64,000 nucleotides of DNA from Burhinus oedicnemus (Eukaryota > Chordata > Aves > Charadriiformes > Burhinidae), in assembly GCA_008921705.1 (NCBI GenBank), contig VFFE01008906.1:2011146-2075145 (forward strand), read 5' to 3'. Below the pieces are notes generated by a model. It had not been told where the DNA came from. It saw only the letters and a list, made by a program, of their open reading frames with translations, and did not search any database. Positions within the stretch are counted from its first letter, which is position 1, and every line of letters begins with the position of its first letter. Made by a program: the position numbers and the translations under genes. Positions 9,259-21,600 of the stretch are shown in pieces.

Positions 9259-12200
9259 AATTGTTTTTACTACCATATACTAAACAGAAAAATAGCTTAG
9301 GAAATAAGCCAACCTATTTTTCTCAAAGGACTATCTGAAAACACTCATTCAGATTTCCCAAATGAAGTTACCTGTACCTTAACCCAATCTCAATTACAGC
9401 CACTGCTGGAAGCTGAGACAGTGGACACCACCAGATATTAAACAGAGTGTAGGTGCACAAACAACACACCAATACTGCCAACAAAATATAAAACATCTGA
9501 CAGAAAAACTGTTTAAAAATCTGAATGTACTACTCAGATTGCTGCACATCTGGAAAGACCACCCTCAAGTACTTTTTTTTTCTTCCTACACAATCCTAGC
9601 ACGTGTTAACTAGGAATGCTAACTACTGCTTCTGCACAAGGCAGATATGACTGCTACAGCTGTTTTTTGGGGAGAAAAAGGGAGACTATGTAACAAAAAA
9701 CAGACCCTATGTGGAGGACTTGTGCAGCATTGGAAGGACACTTGCCCTAAAGCTAGGCAAGAGAGGGGTAGCTCTTTTCTAAGCAGTCGAGTGGTTCCCA
9801 CTACAGCCCCACATCACACCCAGCGCTTTATGAAACATGAGCTCCCTCAAGGGTGATGCCTACTTGAAACTAAACTGGAAAACTTTAGCAAATTCCCTCC
9901 TATGTTACCAGGCTACCCCTTTCCAGGCCCAAATCATGACAGCTTTCAACAACTCAGGGACCGACAGGTTTGACAAGAGCACAGCTCCACTAACTTTAAT
10001 GGACATCACCTTGATCTTTCTTGTTGTAGAATTGCAAAAATTCACATTGCCATATTAATCCATCCTTCATAAATGCTGTCAGGTGTTTCCAGTGCTGCTA
10101 ACTGCTTGCAGCTCTTGATCCTTTGAGTATCTCTGTTCTGTCCGACAAAAGGTCCAGCCTGACTTCTGCCTGAGGGAGAAGGTGCCGTTCCAATGCCTGT
10201 GATGACTGCTTATCACATGCCCTAGTTTACATATCTTGGATTTTCTAATTTCATTTCCCCTGATCTAATGTAGTGGCAGATGACGACAAAGCCATAATTT
10301 AGCTCCCTTGTTTCTATAGGTTTAATTTTTTAATTTGGTGCATGACTTGCAGAGACACACTGCTGTGCGCAGGACACGAATAGCTGAATCAAGGAAGTCA
10401 TTACACAGTTTCTTCTACTACTCAGCTTCTTCTTGATGAAGAAGTTCCACAGCTACTCTACATTTGAACTGTCACATAGCTTAAGTACTGTAAAAACTAT
10501 AGCTGTATGTATAATTTTCTATCACATTATGCATAAACAATCATGTTAACTATCCTTGCACCAGGGGTACAGGCCCACTACGGTGTACCTGCTAGGTCTA
10601 CCTTTGTAGTAGGTAGGTCAGAGGAGTACTTTGGCAGGGGGAAAAAAACCCAAACACATACATATTGGTGTGCAACCAATAGAGTTGTTTTGTGGGAAGT
10701 AATTTTTATATAAAAATTTCTGCTTTATATGCAGTCTCACTATTAACACCATGCAGGGGGGGAAGACAACTCACCACGGTTTGCACAACTGGCTCCCTCG
10801 CATGCAGGTCATACACCCCTGGGTCTACAGACTGAGGGGAGAGGACAGTTCACCGGTTAGGGTATAACCTAAAGCTTTTCCTGCTCCAGCTCAGGCTTCC
10901 TCTGTGTTCCTTGGGGTTAATTCTCTTTACACGAAGAGAATTATGGGAAGACACATGAACAACCGGAAGACAGTGAGTACTCAAAACAACTTGAAAAACA
11001 ACTCTTGGGGACAAGGGGGCTCATGGATGTGTGTGCAGTAGTAGGGGGAGGACTGGAAACGTTAAACTCCACCTGGAACCTGTGAAAGAAGGCAACGCTC
11101 TGCTGCTCCTCTGCTCCATCACGGCTCCTTGACAAGAAGGTCAGGGACCCTCTGGCCAACTCCATCAACAAATCCCTCTGGCCAGGTACATGCTGCCAGC
11201 AGCTGGTTCAAGCACGGGTAAATGTACCACAACCTCAGAGGCCACTTCATTACCTCAGACTCTTAAAAATACCCCCTTAATATCCCAAAATCCAGTTATT
11301 GCTGAACACACAATTTCTGCCTCACTTGCATGGTACCGTCTTCAATTACACAATCTGCAGATATTTTAAACTTCCGTTTGTATTTAAGATCTGAGGAAAC
11401 TCCATATATAAAAAGGTATTGAAAAAAAAGCCACATGATCATATAATTAAAGATTTTTGTGCACTTGTCTGTAATCAAGAAGCCAAAAAATAGTGCTGGT
11501 GATGTGCACTCATAACTGTCTTCCACCTACCCAGATTTTTGCTTGCCGAAACAATATAGCTCTGATAGATACATATACACACTTTTTTTTTTTTTTTTAC
11601 ATTTAATTAATAAGTAACTTTGAGCCAGACATCAGATTGTTCAAAGGAAACCATTTCTCAGGTGGAGGAGATTACAGCCATGGTGCTCGGCAGGAAGGAT
11701 ACTCAGTAAATGCAATTATCTAGTCCACTAAAAAGATCAAATTGAGAAACGAAAGCAGGAGAGGAAACAAGCAGCAGAGAGATTAATTAAAGGAACAGAC
11801 GGGAGGAATACAAAGGGTCTGTGCCTTGAAAATACTGCTGTTCATCTGAAACTACCAAGTAGGTTTTCAGATCAACATTGCATTGCCCTGCCCCAGCATC
11901 CCCATGCTACAACAGGGAAGCAGCACAGGGCCGGCCCCGCAACAACCTTGCAGCATCTTGAAGGAGCTGGAAGGTCAGCATTTCCAATCACTTACTATGT
12001 TTAAACACCACAAAGTTATTTTTAAACAAAATTGTGTGACCCTGCCCCAAAGAAAACGCTCTGTGCTACTCAGAAACTGCAAAAGCAAAGCTTGAAAAAT
12101 TGGCTTCACAGCGATAGACCTCTTTGTTGTGGGAGAGACAACAGAGAAGAGGAACGGCTGGGGAGCAAACCTGCAAATATAACATAAACTGCAACACACA

Positions 12201-14816
12201 AAGGACTAAAACTTCTACAATCCAGCTAGGTGGCAAAAACCTAGCAAGCTTGCAGACAGTGGTGGTTAAGACCTCCTCAGTGGAGGTGAGGTGGATGCCA
12301 TCCTCTTGCCTTTCCATGCTGCATCCTGGTAACTATCTTGGTACCAATCCAAAAGTTGTTACTTCAGCCGCTCGAGACAGCACACTATGGCCAGGTGGGA
12401 AAGGCTACTTCAACCCCATTTTACTGCTCATTTTTTTAAGTTCTCCCTTAGAAAGGAGAAAAAAAAAAAAAAACAAACCACCAAGCACTAAATATTTAAT
12501 TATTTTCAGGTTTTTCAACATCATTAACAAAACTCCTGGTTTGACTCTCCCCTAGCTGGCACCCATTTATATACTCCATTGCAAAACATTTATCATTTTA
12601 GCACAGAACCTGTCAGGGACTATTCAGATTCCAGGAAAAAAACGCTAACTGACCATTACTGTGAGCATCCCTTGTACAACAATGGAAGTCTTGCTCCTTA
12701 CAGTCCCACTAACATATCGTCCAATTGCTCTAGACACTAAAAACCTCTCCTGAACTGAGCTGTCCCAAGAGTTCCCTTGAAAAACAAGTCATTACCACTC
12801 CACACCCCCAAAATTACACATTTCCTATTATTGCAAATACATGATGAGGTGTCTTCAGTATCCTTGTCAATAAAAAAGCCGATTCCTCTTTAACTAACGA
12901 GTAATGCCATTCTCAATCAGTCAACTATTAAATGAGATTGTTGCCCTGCAACGTATGACTTGAAATGGATTTTCACATCTTTTCTGGCGTAGTAGCTTTC
13001 TTCCATTAATATTAGTCTATCAAATTTTCACCGCTCATACACCTCAAAGAATATTTGTAAATCAACAGCTATTTCATTTTTATTAATTGCATTATGAAAG
13101 GGACAGAATAATTATCCAGGAACAGTAACATACTGGAGAGTCATCGTAAGCACAAATGTCTCCCCATTACTAGTACTTCCGTAAACCAAGAGGAGAGGGG
13201 GGCACTAATGAAAACTTAATTTATAAAATACAGCATACATTTGTAGATACAAAAGATACAAAAGTTAATTACATTACATTACTTACAGGCCAACCAAAGA
13301 GCTATAATATTAACCTACGGGAAAGATTTGGTTACAATGCTCAGAGTTAACTTCTTCTCTCTGAAAAATGCCTACTTTCCCAAGCATCATCCATGTTGCA
13401 AAAGCTTTATCTAAAGCCCCGACTGCAAACACCTACCACCCACATGGTACCTACAGAGGCGTATGGTTCAAGCAATCAATAGTAATGATGGGAACACCCC
13501 AAGAAATTCCTGGCACTGGAGCAACACCAGTCAGCAAGGGGCCGTCTGGTTTTAAGCCCTGTCCAGTCACAGGAGATGTCTCCATCTCACCAAATATGCC
13601 AAGCCATAAATTAACTCCCAATTCTCTGCAGCATGTAGTCAATGCTCTTCCACACTGTCTCGTACCATTAACAATCTCCTCCCTTGTTCCTACTGTCATT
13701 ACGAAGATAACCTCTTTATGAAACTAGAAGTACTCGTCCCTGTTCACTGCCTGCTGTCTTGCAACCACACTGAAGCCACTCCATGCAAATAATCCATGAA
13801 CACGCACATTTAGGATATGCTAGAAGTGCAAAGATGACTGGGTGGAAAAGAAAAGAAAAAGCAATTTAAAAAAGCTAGTGATTTTCCATGTCTCCTCCCC
13901 TTCTCTCTGGGCAATACTTTTTCAAAGAAAGAAAAGTATCGATGTGTGAGAAAAGGTAGTTCTTAATAATAGCTAAAAAAAAAAAAAAAAATATGCGCTT
14001 AGAGTACTTAGATTAGATGAGCACTTTCAGCCCAAAAAGGTCTCAAGATGCACTCAGTTCCTACAGTTAGAAATTCAATATATACTTAATGACAAAATAC
14101 AGAGGATAAAAATGTATGTAATTTTAATACATATAACCATTAATACAATTTAGGAGACTTCCATGAAAAGACACCTATACCCCCTTTTTTCCCTTTGAAT
14201 AGACCAAGATCTTTCCTGAAACCCTAAATCCTGAAACAAAGGCAACTTCATGCTGTTTATCAGTATTGCAGAACATGAAGTGCTCCGTGCCTCTGTCGCC
14301 TGAACAACCCCTTGCAGTGGTCCCATTACAAGAGCAGAAAGGAAATATATCATTTAAGAGCACCTTAAACCTGCTGCTTTTTGCCAGAGCACCCCCTCAT
14401 ACAGATAAGAAAAGGTGCATGGCAGGGTACGATTACACCCATCCAGCAGAAGCCAGGCTTTGTTTTTTATGAGCCCACGAGGCAGCAAGCTTAACTTTTC
14501 CAAATTTTCCAATTTTTTTTCCAATTCTTTTGGTGCAAACTCAAGACAGAATGCCATCAGTCTTTGGTCTTGGAGCAGGACAACATGCGACCACTGGGTT
14601 ATAGGATTTATTTAAAATACCCATAATGTCTCAGTGTTTTAGAGAAGTACCTAATGGAAAAACGCCTTCTATGTTAGCAAGTGGACGTTTCGCTGCAGTC
14701 TGAGCACACAGGGCAACAAAGCATTTTGGCAGCTTTTTCAAAACCAAAGTTTCACCGCAACTAACCTGTAAAGGCATCTTTGGCTGTGTATGAGAGGGTA
14801 CACAAACACTTACTGG
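9259..14816. other. Unique intronic sequence, no gene seen
   Basis: Nothing coding or RNA-like could be supported here. Short open frames, such as those near 12124-12555 and 13368-13721, match nothing I recognise and lack convincing exon structure. Homopolymers occur at 11583-11598 (16 T) and 13975-13991 (17 A). By position this is intron of C1orf21. Confidence 0.6.
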
Positions 14817-15468
14817 TGTCCTGGTTTGAGCGACACAGGACTAATTTCTTTTCTAATGCTTGGGAAAATTTACTTTTGGAGGACTCAGGTGTCCGAATTT
14901 GTGAAAATATTTACTTTATAGCCAGCTATGGTGTGTGGGTGTCAAGGTCTCAGTGTTTTCAGGCTAGCCAGGTGCAGGGATGAGGAGGAGCAAGACCCAG
15001 GCACTTGACCCAAACTGGCCAACAGGATTATTTCATACCATGAACGTCACATTCAATATAAATTAGAAAGTTTGCTGAGGAGGGAGGCTCTCTCCCTTGA
15101 TGGCGGCGATCCAGAGAACTCCTTGCCCCAGTGCCGGACCCCTGAGGCCTTCCCTTCCTCCCGAAGCCATAGCACTCACAGTGTCTAACAGTCACTGTCC
15201 ACTGCTGTGAGTGCACAGCTTCCTACTGATATAGTTGGCTGAGTATAATCCTTATATATCTTTAGATTGGTATCGGGATCACTATTGGTTCTTTAGTGTT
15301 ATTACTGTTAATTATTTAGTCTTATTCTATTACATCTGTTTATATTTCAACCCCTGGGTTTCCTGGTTTTCTTCCCGATTCCCCCTTCCTGGGTGGGGAG
15401 GGGTCATCGGGTAATAGAATAATTGTCTAAACAACAATAAACTGTTGTGGGTTTCTCAAACCATAACA
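14817..15468 (+). mobile_element. Solo LTR of an avian endogenous retrovirus, ERVL-like
   Basis: The element is 652 bases long. It begins TGTCCTGGTTTGAG and ends CAAACCATAACA, giving the TG...CA ends of an LTR. It is flanked by ACTGG (14812-14816) and AGTGG (15469-15473), a 5-bp target duplication with one mismatch. A TATA-like ATATAAAT lies at 15056-15063 and an AATAAA at 15436-15441, so transcription would run on the plus strand. Both the internal termini and the 'ggccaa..ggat..ttcatacca' block resemble LTRs common in bird genomes. No gag, pol or env sequence adjoins it, so it is a solo LTR left after recombination. Five-base duplication favours an ERVL-type origin, but the family name is my inference. 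Confidence 0.85.
15056..15107 (+). promoter_or_regulatory. LTR core promoter: TATA box and GATGGCGGC downstream motif
   Basis: ATATAAAT at 15056-15063 is a TATA box inside the LTR. GATGGCGGC at 15099-15107, roughly 40 bases downstream, matches the core of the YY1 recognition motif, which many retroviral leader regions carry. Activity is not shown by the sequence. Confidence 0.45.
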
Positions 15469-18143
15469 AGTGGGCAGGTACCTTTTCCTTGTATTTAAGA
15501 GGTATTTCTACCAGTCGATATTCCTACTATAAAATTGTGTTGCTGTAATGAATCTGTGCAGCTCACAAGGCTTACCTGGGGAATCGAAGAATTATCCCCC
15601 AGACTGAGGTTTTCCTGAACAAATTTCAGTCTTTGGGTTTTTTGTTGGTTTTGGTTTTATTTTGTTTTTTTAACTTTGTGGCCAAGTAATACAACACTTG
15701 GAAGATGACAAAAGGAACACTGCAGTAATGGAAAGCATGTGGCATTTTTACCATGATTTTTCCTTCTTTGCACCTACAGGTAGGCAATGAATGCCAAGGA
15801 TTCTGTCTTTAAAAGATTAAGTAAAAAAATAAGTTTGTCTGTACAATAAAATAGATTTCCTCCAGCACCAAGGCTGCCAGAAAACACATCCTGGCCTCCT
15901 TCTAGCAAATACCAAAGCCGGATGTATGCCCCTATTTATAGTACACTAATGCAATTTTGAAATGCATGCCCCATGCACTTTATTTGTATTCAGCTTTGAC
16001 TATACTCTTCATGGAGTTAAACAGCTTGTGGAAAGGGTCATTCCCAAGAATAAAACTATGTTAACACTCTCCACATATCAACTGCTTGCAGAGACTTGGG
16101 GGTGCTCTCACAGCCCCCCATCCTCTGGTCCATCTCCTTTGGGTGGTGTGACACACTAACGTGCAGACTGCAAAAGGTGAAAGCTTACATTAAACTCGGA
16201 AGCAAGGAACTTACAACCTGCCTGGGATTAATTTCTCCCCCCAAAACAGGGATAACAACAGTTTCTCCACCTTGGTTCACCTTCTCTCTTCATACTATAA
16301 ATCCCCTCTAAAGGTGCCGAGTCTGATCACGTGCGTATCATGCCAAACCCAGCACACATCAGGCTGGAAACCCAGGCATCGCTGCAAAGCAGATTTCAAA
16401 CAGTGGCTGTACCAGAGAAGATCCGTATACATACAGTGCATTTACACGAAGTAGAATGACACTGCAGAATAATTCCCTCATCCAATTACATGACAAGGGG
16501 TTGTAAACATTGCAAGACAATTAACTGCCAAAAGAAGATAACTATAGAGTCTGAAAGCTATCTAGTTAATTTATGGACACCTGCTCTGCTTTAAGTCCAA
16601 CTCTTTTTAAGGTGTCAAGCAATTTAAAATTCACTCCTATACAAGAGAAGAGAAAAATTTACAAAATTATGGTTTCATAAAAAATAAAGTAGGAGTCAGC
16701 CCCTCTTTCTTCAGTTTTCCTATTGCAAAATTATCCACATACTTTTTCAACCATTCCAAAGTGAAGTTAAATGCTTAAGTTAAATGTTTGATGTCAAACC
16801 ACATACTAAGGTTAACGGGCTGCAAAGAAGAATACTTAGCATCTTTGGGTTAGATAGCAAACATGGTCTAAACTACAGGGATTCTTTTTTTAAGCCAAGG
16901 GCCATACAGTACCATATCAGCTCAGTTATCTGACAGAACAATCTCAAAAAGCAGCAACAAAAAATAAGAACTTGGTTTCTTTAGTTTAGCCAATTGTTCA
17001 CTGCTTAAAGGTAGGAAAACATCAGCAGCATTTATATGGCAAAGATCTGCTATCCATTGGGAAAGTAATCTCATTTAGGATCTTTCTAATTTTTTTCAAA
17101 GGAAATAACTGAAATAATAGGAGACAGAACTCCAAATATGCACCATTTTTCTGTATTGCCCGTTTTTTGCTTCCTGCCAGGAGAAGTCATGACTAAGAAT
17201 GGGAAGGCTTTATCTGGTAAATCAGCTACTCGGTCGATATAAACGTAGTGCCTTCCCAAAGCAGCCCTGCAACGTGGCTGAGGGCATAGCAATGCAAAAC
17301 CTCACCCTGCCAACGACTAAGAACACTCCTCCAGCACACAAAAACAAGCGATTTGTTTCTGTGCATCTGCTCGGTCAATCTGCTCCCTAGCACAGGCTTA
17401 CTCATCAGTGGCGGATGTGATCAGCTTCCAAGGGTCAGTGTTTTCTTCTCCTTTCTTTGTACTTTGACTTAAAATGAACAAAAATCTTCTGCAGCTATAA
17501 GGTTAATGGTACGGAAGAGGTGGCAACTGCTGCATGAGATATGACGATAGCAACAGGGAAGTATGACATGTCTTTATCCACATTCAGACAATTGCTAGCT
17601 TGGTCATGCCCAGACCTGACAGACTCCAGAGGGCTATCAAAACATAAATTATTCATCATAATGTATACAGTACTGCAGGGTGGGGACAAGCTCTTTAACT
17701 CTCACTGAATGGGAACCCCACTGCTAGCACCAGCGATGGGTTACACAGGGATTGCTATATCTGACTGAGGAATGTCTTCAACCACTGTTGCTTGACCTCA
17801 CTGAAACGATTTACAAATAAGCAATTTTCCAACACCCAGGTATTTAAAGAGCTACTCTATCATCACTTCTGAACTAGTTTTCCTCACTGCTGGATCAGTG
17901 AAACTAGATGCCGAAAACCAATCTTGTTTAAAGTGGCAAGGTGTCTTCTTGGAGCCTACAGGAATTTTTCCGTTGATTTGGATCTCATCCCTAAGGACCA
18001 CCAGACCAGCATTTCTCCACTTGCAAGTAAAAACAAAAGGAGGCAGAGGAGGAGGAGAGAGAGCTAGTTCAATCACAACCATTACATAAAGCTCGCAATT
18101 AATGGACAGATGCTGTCAGGGCCCTGAGTGCACTAAGAGGCCT
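15469..18143. other. Unique intronic sequence, no gene seen
   Basis: This is AT-rich sequence between the solo LTR and the miniature LTR-like element. A T/G-rich tract lies at about 15636-15672. Short open frames here have no recognisable relatives. A splice-site-bounded 39-base open stretch on the minus strand at 15576-15614 is discussed as a candidate only. Confidence 0.55.
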
Positions 18144-18190
18144 TGTTGTGGTTTGGGCTGGGCTGGCCACTAAAACCTCAAACCAGGACA
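18144..18190 (-). mobile_element. 47-bp miniature element with LTR-like ends
   Basis: Read on the minus strand, this begins TGTCCTGGTTTGAGG and ends CCCAAACCACAACA. Those termini closely match the two ends of the solo LTR at 14817-15468. It is bordered by GGCC on each side (18139-18142, with one extra T before the element, and 18191-18194), a possible 4-base target duplication, although GGCC is itself a palindrome. The two ends also form an imperfect inverted repeat. It could be a massively deleted LTR or an unrelated small inverted-repeat element. Confidence 0.45.
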
Positions 18191-18680
18191 GGCCATGACC
18201 AGCCTCACAACACCCCCACTTGCACATTGTGCCCATGGATCCAGGAGCTCTGTTTCAGCTCACGTTTGGGCCTTTGGTTCTTGCCAGATGAGGCCTGCCC
18301 GTCTCCAGTCCGGCCTCTGGTCCCATCTCCTGGAGGGACCTCAACCCCACATTGTAGGCACCTTTTCTCCCGAACGAAGCTCTCCTCTAGCTCAGCCCCA
18401 TCCCTGTCTCCAGCCTCATCTCCTGCTCCTCACTGCACTCCCTGGATGGATCCTGGACCTGGTTTATTGCCGTGCCTGGGACTGCTGATGGACCCTGTCA
18501 CTAGCACCCAGCTCTGGCCCATGTTCAGGCCCCATGGGACTGCACTCCAACAGTGCGGGCACTGTGGGCGCAGGGGTCACCCTCAGGTCCCAGCTGTGCC
18601 CCTCATGAGGCAACCCTGCTCCTGCTCCAGGAGAGATGCTGGGCCATTACACCTTCTACAAAAGGCTCTTCTTCTATTCT
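18191..18680. other. GC-rich patch with a long fortuitous open frame
   Basis: This stretch is clearly richer in C and G than its AT-rich surroundings, with many 'cctgctcc', 'ccagcctc' and 'ggacctgg' words. A 192-codon frame runs through 18143-18721 on the plus strand. Its product is Pro, Ser and Cys rich and matches nothing I know, which is what a biased-composition region produces by chance. It may be the remains of another repeat. Confidence 0.4.
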
Positions 18681-21600
18681 TTATATATCTCTCTATATAT
18701 TTACTTGCTGGAGTGGGATGAAGAGCTTGTTTTTCTACTACTCTCTGAGCAAATCCATAGCCCAGAATAGCTTCTTCCTTATACTGCAAAAGCAGCACCT
18801 TTTCCAAGAGAGCTAATAGAGATAAACCACTTCTATTCACAAAAGGTAACAATACAGAGTTTTAATTCATGTGGAACACACTTTCTTTGCACATATTGAT
18901 CACGAACATACGACTAGAAAAAAATCTGAGGGTGGGGTTTGGTTTTGTTTTGATTTTTTTTTTTTAAACCCCGTTGCTCCCTTTATGAGAATAAAATAGT
19001 AAATTATTGACTTACCAAGGGTGTTCTCAGAGTTACACAAATACATCATAAACCTAGATAACAAATGCAGTTTTATTACACTTCCCACATGAACATAACG
19101 CCAAAGTGTTTTTTCATTCTATTCTTTTCTCTCACTTCCTGAAACGTGTTTAGGACTGACCCACGTTTACTTAGATAAGAAGCAGGCTATGACCAAATTG
19201 TGTTGGAAGAGAGCAGATAAAAACAACGACGTTGCTAAACTAAAAGAAAATATCATTTCAATCGAATAAAAAAATAAAAAGTGAGGAAAACCAGGGTCTA
19301 GTATAATTCTGGAAGATGCTCATGCACTTCAGCCCGTACGCTGCAATGCACTCATCTGCTTTTCTTTAGCTTTCAAGCATTGAAGCAAGATCTACTTTAT
19401 AACATGAGCTGATGAAATCAGGAAGAACATGAAGGCTACCCTTTCAGGAGCTCAGCCAGAATTTGAATTTAAGCAGTGAAAATCTCCTCCTTTGAAACTC
19501 ACTGTGATACTTAAAATTTTGCACCCCTGAAACCAGGTTTTCAGAGAGCAGGTGCCTATATGCCACTCACTTCCATGGAGTTCACATTAAGCACTGCATG
19601 GAATGAGTGCCTATGGTTGTATCAGAGATACTTGTTCATGTTTGAAAACATCTTTAAAAAAGGTTGCTGTCTCAAAATATCCAATATGGTATTAGGACAC
19701 TGCATGGCGCTGCTCCCCTTACGCATAATCACTACTGTCCCCAAAATGAGTAAGATCTGACATTGCAGAAGCATGTCAGGACAGCTAAATGAGCCAGAGC
19801 AATTACTATTTGAGTACTAACCAGCTGACCAACAGAGTCACTAAAATAAACACTGCCAGGCAAAGTGAGCTGTGTGTTTGTGTGAAGCCTACTGCAGCAA
19901 GACCTTCTGATCACAGTATATGTTCACGGTCAACATGACAGAAGTTAAATTCCTTACGCTACGGCTTTCCACATAGCTTCAGTTCAGTGAGGATGGCCAG
20001 ATTGTCTTTCAGAAGAATTTCTCATTCTCAGTTTTAGCATATTTTTTTTCCTGACAGTTGAGGTAACAGGTAGAGGTAACAGGAAGGTGTTATTCATTGA
20101 AAAGACTTCTAATATATTTTTCCCACTTCAAATTTCACCTGAAAACTTCCCAACTTCAGAACTTCAAATGGCCAGAAGATGGTCTGCAGATTTTTGTGCA
20201 CAGGAACAAGGCAGGTTTAGGAAGTTCTCATCTCAATTAAGGACATCTGAACAGTCTTGCCAGGCCCGCAGATATTTTGGAGTGTCCTGAGAAACAACCG
20301 AGACTGAAGTTTTGAATAAGGTGATACTTCTAGGGTTGCCTATTAAGGAAAAAACCTTCAAAACAAACTAATCTCTACACAGGTTTGGGCACAGTATTTT
20401 TGGAGATGACAACACATATTTAGAAAAGGTAAGTCATAGTCCCAAACTCCCCTTGCTATTCTCTTCCTGTATAGATGGGGCATGTTTTAAAAGTTTCAAT
20501 TATTTTAACATCTTTTGGTACTTACTTCAAATGAACACAGCATACATCAAAATAAGTCAGAGCTCCAGGGCAGGAGACTAAGATACCCACATGGATGAGG
20601 CACAGCAGACACAAAGAAGGAAATAATTGACTGTCACAAGGCAGGGATTAGCAGAAATGAGACAAAACCATAAAACATGTAAGAAGAAAGAAAACACCAA
20701 CATGAGAAAACTCATTATGAGCTGATAACAACTTTGCCTTTTAAATGGTGGTATTGGTGAACAAGAAGCCAAGTAAAGCTACCTCCTTCCGCTTCAGTTA
20801 CAGGCACTACAGAGCGGTGTATTTGTTTTGGGTGGCTAAGCTGAAGTCTTCAATTTGATGAAAAAAAGGAGTCCTCCCTGTGAGACTGGTTGTTGCTTTC
20901 CCAACACTGCAGACTGACTGCCACCATACAGGAAAGGTCAATACTTGCTGTAGTTAAATACTCTTAACTTCCCTGCTTGAATTTTGAACTATGGCATTTT
21001 CAAAAGATTTGGGAAGGAGTATGAACACAGGAGAAAATTGTTGAAAAAAAAAAAACAAGTGAGGAAGAGCAGAGCAGAGATAAGGGCATGCACGTCTGCA
21101 AGTGATCTGACATCAGGTCCCTCACACACCTTCTCTATGCTGTCCATCTCTAAAATGAAGGTGGGTCTGTAATACAAACCAGGAAAGTTGTGAAGATGAC
21201 TACACTAGAGCTTGTGAAGCAATCGGGTACTATATGCATCAATCATTTTTTCAATCTCATTACAATACCTCAATGCTAAAGATTTCCTTTTCTAGCATCC
21301 TCCCAGCTGTTCTGAGACAAACTGGCTTACAAACTATTGTGCTTTGCACTCCGCTTTCTTTAGGCTAGTTTAGCAATTGGAGCTGCTGTTAATAACAGAA
21401 ATCCTATCCGGCAATTGCAGCACGGATATTCCCAATTTGCCAGAAGATTCCTACCTGCCATGTTTACTCTCACTTTTGCAAAGCACTCAAGAGCTCCATA
21501 TAAACGTCTGGATTAGCCCCTCAGATTAATAAACAGATTTTTAAATAGTGGGGTTTTTTTTTTTCCCCACAACAAATCACATTACCAGTTATTTTCTTAC

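Noticed and set aside
18143..18721. 192-codon plus-strand ORF
   Set aside because: Pro/Ser/Cys-rich product with no recognisable domain, in a GC-rich patch, with no promoter or splice context. It is most likely compositional.
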